NCBI GenBank assembly: GCA_002405405.1
Contig: DHLT01000143.1
Coordinates: 1,196 to 22,500, forward strand
Direction of reading: 5' to 3'
Length of the DNA: 21,305 nt
From: Ignavibacteria bacterium UBA4661
GTDB taxonomy: Bacteria; Bacteroidota; Ignavibacteria; Kapaibacteriales; UBA4661
Shown here: positions 10,901 through 19,900 of the stretch, piece by piece
Layout of the letters: every line of letters starts with the position of its first letter
How positions within the stretch are numbered: the stretch's first letter is position 1
Program-made: the position numbers and the translations under genes
The notes under the pieces: model-generated
The model's database searches: none
The model's input: only the letters and a program-made list of their open reading frames with translations
Told to the model about the DNA's origin: nothing

Positions 10901-13900
10901 CCCGTGTTATTATTAATCAAGGAACGAATGGGCGCGTTGCATTAGGTAATCCGCTGTATGGCAGTGTAGCAAATTCTGCATTCAAAGTACGCAATACCCT
11001 TACATTTGACTCACCGACACCGACACCGATTGGCACCATCACATATACTACCAATGCTAATGTCTATGTCTATATGAAGCCGATTGTCGCTGGTGACTTA
11101 GCACAAATCAATGGTGTTGGTACAAATGGATGGATCAATGGAGCTTTACAGTATGATTTCCCGACAGGAGCGCAGTCCAAACTTTTTGAGATTGGCAGCC
11201 CTACGAGTTACTTACCAACTACCTTTGCTACAGTAGGTACGGGTGGAACGCAAGATTCTTTGCGTATAGGGGTCTATAATGGTTTTCCCGTAGCAACAAA
11301 CGCAGCTGTAACAACATTTGGAACAAACCTTATCGGGAAGATATTGCAACGATGGTGGTCGGTAACAAGTGGCACAGCACCACTCACATTTTTAGGACCG
11401 AATCGTCAATTCACTCTTTCAACTGCTGTTCTACCAACAGACTTTACCAGTCAAATGACACCGTCGCGTCATACGCATTATATGTATAATGGCACAACGT
11501 GGTCGCAAGCAGCACCTCGCGTTCGAAATAACCAATTGACAGAATCAACCGGTAATCTTACGGACAAATTTGGCATTGTCATGAATGCCGATCAAACGGG
11601 TCGCGCATTTTATTCGTTTGCCAATAATGGTAATTTTAATGCGGCAACATCATGGTTAGTCAGTCCGGTTAATCAGCCCTATAACCCTGCATTTTATACC
11701 CTTGGAGGTGGTCCGGGTGGTGGTAGTCAACTTGCTTCGGTGGCAATTGGTCGTGCACCAAGTTTCGCTGATACTGTGTATATCGGTAATGGTGTTCAAA
11801 TCAATCTCAATGCAAATTTACAGGTGGGTCTTACAACGGTAGAGGTTGCAGGAGCAGGACCGGGAACATTGCAAACTCGTCAGCTTTTCCGTCTGCAAGG
11901 CGATCAATTTATCCTTCGTGATAATGCAATCTTTGCAACAGAGCATACCGACGGCTTACGTGCAAACGGTGATAATAACGGACCTATACAAACCTTGATA
12001 CGGCAGTATGGTGTATCGAATTATATTTTCAATAGTTCGCAATTGTCACAATTCTCCGGTTCGGGAATGCCGGGTACCATTGCATCGCTCACAGTGAACA
12101 ATACATCGGCAGGTGGAGCTTTGCAGTTGGATCGCAATACCTTGGTGAATTTTACAACAGCGGTCTTGGCGGGTGCATTAACACCGGGTAGTTTGACATT
12201 GCAATTGCGCGGTGATTTAATTATTGGTACAACAGCTTCTTTTGCCTCTTTTGCCCAAGCAACATCAACGGTTGAATTTGTTAATACAACAGCAAGCCAG
12301 ACAATCTTTTTGAACCGTCTTGCCGTTACGCAACCAACATTTTACAACTTGATTCTTAATAATGCTCAAGCACAGCGAATTGTTTTAGGCGGTATTCAAA
12401 CAGGACAAAACAGTAACATCTTTATTCAAAATCAACTGCAATTTGCATCGGCAAACACTGCAAACTTTGACACTCGCACCAATAATCGTTCGCTCGTTGT
12501 TACCTCAACAGCAACCGTAAGTCGTCTTTCCAATACTTATGTCAATGGTGCTATGTCGCGGTGGATACCCGCCGGAGCCACCGGAGCTGTTCAGTTTGAT
12601 ATAGGTACGACATCGGCGTATGCTCCGGCTGTCATAACGCTGACCGGTGGTGGCGGAACGGCTGGTTATTTGGATATTAGTAACAATACTCCACTACCGA
12701 ATACTACGACGAATAATGCTCTGACAGGGCATCGTATTGACCCTTTGCTTGGGATTCAACGGTATTGGACTGTAACAACATCAGCGAATTTGACAGCTTC
12801 GCCATCTGTATTGGGTGGACGGTTTCTTACCACACAATTTGGTGTGCCGCAAGCAGAAATGCCGAGTGGTTTGTTGCTTAATTACTCGATGATGCGCCAG
12901 TTTGATTCTGTTGGGACTCTGTATAATACACGATTGAATCCCGGATCTCAAACACAAGTAACATGGCTTACTAACCAATTGGTTAATGGTGTAAGCATGG
13001 CTTATGTTACGAATGCACTTGCACCATGGTCTGCAATGTATGGTGATTATTACATCGGTATGCCGGGGCGGCGTATTTTCTATAGTCGTCAAAATGGTAA
13101 TTGGAATGATAACAATACATGGTCTTTAGCCAGTCATACAGGTACTGCCGTGCCTGTGGGAGTATATCCGAATGCCGATTTGACTCTTGATATCTCTGAT
13201 TCGGTTTATGTTGGCAATGGTAATAATGTTACGGTCAATGCCGGTACGCCGGGAGTAGCACAACTTATTGTGGCTTCAACAGGAACAGCATCGCTTATCA
13301 TTGCTCCGGGGCAATTCGTTGCACGTAATGGTACGAATGCTAACACGGCTATTTTCCATTTACAAAACAATGGCATACTCAATTTGCAGAATGTGGATGG
13401 TATTCAACCCCTTGCAAATAATGCAGGAGCAATTCGCTTTAATGATGGACAGCGTATCTATGCGACATCAGCAAACTATGTGTTCAATAATGCTACCGGA
13501 TCAGTCCAAATCTTTGGTAGTGCATTCCCGATAACCAGTGCGTCGATTACTGTCAGTCGTATCAGTCCAACTGATGTTATAAATATTGATGCAAATGCAA
13601 TTCGCACACAAGTGCTGAATGTTACACAGGGAACGCTCCAATATGATAATACCACAACGCGCTCAGTAACCGTCGGAGCACTGATCGTTGCAACGGGGCA
13701 AACCTTTACGGTTGCAAATACCGGTGGTGCAGTGACACATACACTTGGGATTACAGGTGATGTAACCAATAATGGTACAATCAATTTCCGAGATTGTAGT
13801 AATCGTTTTGTAGCAACAAGTTTTATTACTTCGGCAACTCAAACAGTAAGCGGATCAGGCATTAATACTTTCTATACCATTACACTTGATAAAGGCGCGA

Positions 13901-16900
13901 CAACCAATGTGGTGAATGCAACGATGCCTGTCAGTGTTACGGCACTTGGCAACAATGCACTCCTTTTTGCTAATGGTGGCGGACGGTGGAATCAGTCAGC
14001 GGGATACTTGACCTTTGATACAGCACCGTGCGCTACACAATCGTACAATCAAACAATTCCATCGAATGGTGCATTGTATATCTCGGGTACAGGACAGTTA
14101 TTCGCAGGTACGACAGGATCAGTAGCATCAAGTTTGATTATCAATGGTGGAGAATTAAATATTAATTCTACGCTGAACTCATCAATTGGGACGACAGCAG
14201 TTCGTGGCGATTTGGTATATGGTTCGAATATGGGTAGTCGCTTGCAACTATCCGGCACAGGTGCGTTGAATATCAGCGGTCGTCTTGGTCCGCAGGATGC
14301 TGCGGCAAATACATCCGGTCAGTTTATTGTCAACCTAAGTGGACCCGGGATTTTGACACTCAATACGCTTTCAACACCATTGACCGATCCAAATTTTGGA
14401 GTCTTTCACATTGGTGGTCCCGGATTATTTACCATGACGGGTGGTGGTGTAGTTCTGCAAAGTGCAAATCAACAAGCATGCCCATCTGCTCCGGCTGATT
14501 TTACCATGTTGGCAGGAACATCGAGCATCTCAAACAGTTACATTCAGTTTGGCAATAGTTTGTCTGCTGGCGGTAGTCGTCTGTTTGGATATGATGTTAA
14601 TCCTTCGGCACTCTTTAGCACGATCATTGTTTCAGGTGCAAATGTTACACTGCGTCCATTCAGTATTGACGAAGTTCTTCGTCTGCAAAATAATCTGCGA
14701 TCTAATGCCACAACATCACTTTTTGATGCTTGGATAACGAAGTGTGGTACACTAACAAATTCGAGTGAAGCAGTCGTATTTAACGGTGCGAATACTGTCC
14801 TTCAACGTGTGAATTTCTTTGGTGTGGATGCAGGTCAAGTGCAATTCAATAATCTTCGCATGAATCGTCAAGGTGCAGGTTCACAGAATTTGCTGATAAA
14901 TCGTTCTGTTACGACTACAACACTCAATTTGGCGGAGAACAATCTCACGCCCGTGCCGCAAATTATCCAAATGGTGAATGGTGCGTCGCTGTCAATTACA
15001 TCGGCAACACCGACACTCGGAGTGCAAAACGCAGTCTTCTTGAGTCCGTCATATCCGGCAAATCGTTATGTCGCTCTGACTTCGGCAACAAGCTATGTAT
15101 CGCGTCAAATCAGTAATTCCTTGACAGGAAACTATCTTTTCCCGATTGCAACATCGAGCACATTATCATCCTATACTCCGGCACAATATACGGTTTCATC
15201 GGCAAGTGGTACTCAAGGTGCATTGCTTGTTGGGGTGAGTCGCGGTACGGGTACGAGTAGCAGACACTTACGATTACAAACACCATTAACCCTGCAAACG
15301 CCAACAGATTTTACAACAGTGTATTTTCCGGTTACAACGTCTTCAATGACAGTACCCGGTACTTTAACATTCAATTATGCGACAACAGCAAATTTGAATG
15401 TGGTAGGTAATAGCATCAATTTCGGTGGAAGCTATCGCTATCGTCCGTCAGGAGCTTACATACCGGAGGGACCTAATGGAGGATGGACACTCTATAATGG
15501 TACTATCGATAATGTTAATCGAATATTCTCAACCAGTATAGCTGTGGATCCGACAAATCTTTGGGGCGATTGGACTCTTTCTGCTAATGGTTTGGTACGT
15601 CGTATCTTCTTCAGTTTTGTCAATAATGCTTCATGGTCTAGTGCAACATCGTGGACATTCAATTCAACGCATACGGGTTCGCAGGCAGATGACTACCCAC
15701 GATTAGGAACAGATAGCGTTGTGATAGGTTTGAATCATACTATCAACCTTACGGCAACATCAAGTGCAGGTTCCATTCAACTCGGGAATCTCGGCACCGG
15801 TACGCTTAATGCAAGTAGCCAAACCCTATCGCTGGAGCGGTGGTTGAATATCCGCAATACAGGAACATTTATATCGGGAACAAGTACGGTACAGTTTACA
15901 GGTATAACGCCAGCAACCATTGCCAGTGTTACTGCGACAAGTATTAGCCCATTGTCATTCTACAATGTTACCAATCAAAAGCTCAATGGACAGCCGATAG
16001 TTTCGAATACCTTCATTAATGTCAATAATCTTTTTACCTCGCAAGGTGGTGCTATTGGTAATAATGGTGTTTCAACCTATTTCCGCACACAGGGCAGTGT
16101 CAATGCCTTAGACTTTGTTGGTACTGTGCCGTATGCTTCTGCCAATCGTGTTACGATTCCTCATAGCGCATCGATGCCTACCAACGCATTTACGGCTGAA
16201 GCATGGATTCGCATGAAAGTGGGAACTTCAACAAAGAATGCCGGTAACCCCAATACACAATACATCATCTATAAGAGCAATGGCGTAAGTTCGTGCTTTG
16301 AGGGGATTAGTCTGGGCTATGATGAGTCTCTTACGCAATTTATAGCGACCATGGCACGACCGGATAATTGTGCTACTGCACAAGTGTCAGCTTCTTCTGC
16401 ACCCATTAGTCCGTCTATACAGCCCAATGTATGGTATCATGTTGCCGTTACCGCCGATGCTAACTTCTTGCGGCTCTACCTGAATGGTGCATTGGCGCAG
16501 GAAGTTGTTTCAGGATTTGCTCCTACGGTGGCTGCGACACCGCTTTATCTCGGTTCGACACAAAATGGCTATGACGGTCTTTTTAATGGTACTCTTGACG
16601 AGGTACGGATATGGAATCGTGTACGTACCGCCGATGAGATTCGTGAGAGTATGAATCGCACATTAGCAGGGAATGAAGCCAATCTCTCAGCATACTATCG
16701 TATGGATCAAGGTATTCCTAGTGGTAACAATGCAGGTGTTACGACTTTATATGATATGTCGCCTAATGCCAATAATGGTACACTCTCCAACTTTACTTTG
16801 AATGGTGGTACATCCAACTGGGTTGTAGGCGATGGATTTAATACATGGTTGGGTAATTTGAACAACAATTTTACAAATGCAGGTAACTGGACAAGTGGTG

Positions 16901-19900
16901 CACCAACAAATACATCGAATGTTGGTTTTAAAACAGATGCTGCTAATCAACCATTGATTTCTTCGACTGCACAAGTCAATACGATGTCGTATAGTGCAAC
17001 GACACAATTGAGTAATGCTTCATCGCAGGTACAAGTTTTTGGTAATCTGTTTACACAAGGCGGATCAACATTTGTCGGTCAAACAGCAGCAGCGAATGTA
17101 CAATTTGCCGGAGCGCAAAATCAGGATCAATTTGTAGGTGCACCAACACCGATTATTTTCCCTTCGCTTGGTATGGCACGTACCAGTGCAGGGGCAAATA
17201 ATCGTTTTGTCATTTTGACAACCTCATCAAGCACGGGTACACTTGATTTCGGGTCGTCGGGCAATCAACTTATTCGTCTTGTTCGTCAAGGAGTAACACC
17301 GGTAGGAACGGAATTACGTATCACATCGAATACGGTTGGGGCAATTACCAATGCAAGTAATACACGATATATTTTGACTGATATTACCAATGCGACAGTC
17401 CTTCGTCAAATTGATGGTACCGTAGCCGGTAATGTATACCTCTATCCGATTGGTACGAATGGAACAATCGGTGCGGGATCATACTCTCCGGGTAACTATA
17501 CCGTTGTCGGTACGGGTACGAGTGATGTCTTAGGATTACGTGTTCAGCAAGGTTCGGGTAGTTCGGCAAATCATGCTCAACTTGGTTTTTGGGGAAACTC
17601 GATGACGGATTATGTGAATCGCTACTGGAGTGTTACAACCGGTTCGGCTCTGACAACTCCCGGCAGTTTAGAATTCACCTATCCGAATTCGGTTGGAAAT
17701 ATTGTTGGTAATGTGAGTAACATCACGGCTGTGGGTAAATGGAATCCTGCAAATGAGTCAAACAGTGGTTCATGGCAGGTAATGAATATCTCTTCTGCGA
17801 CTATTACCGGCTCCGGTGGATTTATCAATACTACAGCGAGTACCTTTATCGTTACGTCATCATCAGTTACACCGAGTCAAATTGTTGGTGATTATACCAT
17901 TGCAAATCTTCCGGCATTTCTGCGAGCATTTTACAGTATTGGTTCAACAAATTGGGGACTCAACAGCACATGGTCATTTGTCGGTCATAATGGTCCGACG
18001 GCGACAGATGTTCCGAGCAATATTCTTGATCGTGTGTTTATTTCAGATGGTGATAATGTTACACTGAATATTCCTGCTACAGTGTACTCAGTACAAGTAG
18101 GGAATGCAGGTAACGGAGCAACGGTACCAACCGGAATACTGTCAGTTACTTCGGGAACATTCATAAGCGGTGGTTTTGGCAGTACCTTTACTCTCGGCGT
18201 GGGGAGTACCCTGAATATCGGTGATAACAGTGGCATTCAGGCATTCGCAACGGGTACGGGTGTACTGCGTTTCCCTGATGCAAATCGCACTTTTTCGACA
18301 GGTGCAAACTATGTGTTCAGTGGAGCAGGTACAGGCGGTACACCGCAGGTGTTTGGTACAAGTTTCCCACAAGTAACGGCGGCGAGCATCGTGGTGAATA
18401 ATGGTACAGTAGTCGATGCCGATCAAGGAGTTTCTACAGGCACTCTCACAATTAATGGTACACTACGGTATGATCAGACTTTGGGTTCATCCCGTACCAT
18501 CAATGTTACAAGTAATATTGTGGTGGGTAGTACAGGGCAATTTATCGTTGAGAATTCGAGCAGTCCGAATACCTTGATTCAGCATTTTTTGAATGTTGGT
18601 GGGAATGTGCAGAATGATGGTTTGGTGAATTTATATCCAACAGCATTAACAGGATCGTATGTAACCATGCGGATGGTAACGACCGGTACGCAGACGATCA
18701 GCGGTACAGGTACAATGCAATTGACACAGATAGATTTGCAGAAAGGCAGTAGCACCAATGTGGTAAATGCGACACAAAGCGTGAGTATCTCAAATAATGG
18801 TGGGAATGGATTGACTTTTAGCGGAGGCGGCGGTTGGTTGCAGAGTGTTGGTACACTAACTATGACGAGTGGTACGGGTAGTTATTTACAAACGATACCG
18901 AATAATGGTGCAATAACACTGTCGGGTACAAGTGGATTAAATCTTGGCACCAATTCGCAGGGTGGTTCTGCTGTCGTGAATGGTGGTACACTGACCTTTG
19001 GTTCAACTGGTGGTAGTACGATCGGCAATAACTCGGGCGACGGCTTACGTTACGCTAATGGAGGAAATATTGTTGTCAACAATGGTACAATTACTGTTCC
19101 CGGCGGTGGAATTGTTCCGGCAAACAGTAGTAGTGATAATGGAGCCATTACGATTGCAGGTGGTACGCTTCGTGTGAATACCAACACTGGCGGCGGACGA
19201 TATGCAAGTACAACATTAGCAACAGTTGATATTACACCGACAACAGTTTTCACTATGTCCGGTGGTACACTTGAATTACAAAACCAAAATAATGGCGCAT
19301 GTCCTCGTGCAGCAGATATTTCCATGCTGGCAAACACATCGAGCATCAGTACGAGTGCTGTTATGCAATTTGGTAATGGCTCAACCACAGCAGGTAGTAT
19401 TTTCGGATATCAAGTAACGCCAAGCGCGACATTCGGAACAATGATGGTTTCGGGGGCAAGTGTAAGTTTGCGTCCGCATCGTCAGAACGAACAAATTTAC
19501 ATTGCAGGTAATATTCGTTCGGGTAGTGCAACATCACTCTTTGATGCATGGCTGACAACGTGCGGACTTAATACAGTGACGGGGGAAAAGGTTGTTGTTC
19601 GTGGTAACAATAGCAGTAGTCAAGTGATTAATGTTGCCGGTACCGATGCAGGTAATCTACGTTTCAACAATTTAGTGATGGGTCGTCTCGGCACAACAAC
19701 TAATGTGGGGAATTCTTTGCTTGTTAATCAGGCAATTCAAACAACACAACTCAATTTTGCTGATGTAACCACAGGTGTAACGATTGTGAATGAACCACAG
19801 TTGATCGTTTTGAACCAGAGTGGTGTAACGCTGACGGTAACGACAGCAAGTCCGACAGCGATGACAAATTATACGTTTGGCACAACGGGTACACTGAGTC

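Noticed and set aside
12208..14211. Two RGD tripeptides (12208-12216 and 14203-14211) as integrin-type adhesion sites
   Set aside because: Two RGD in more than 6,500 residues is close to chance, they lie in unrelated contexts, and there is no sign of a eukaryotic host.
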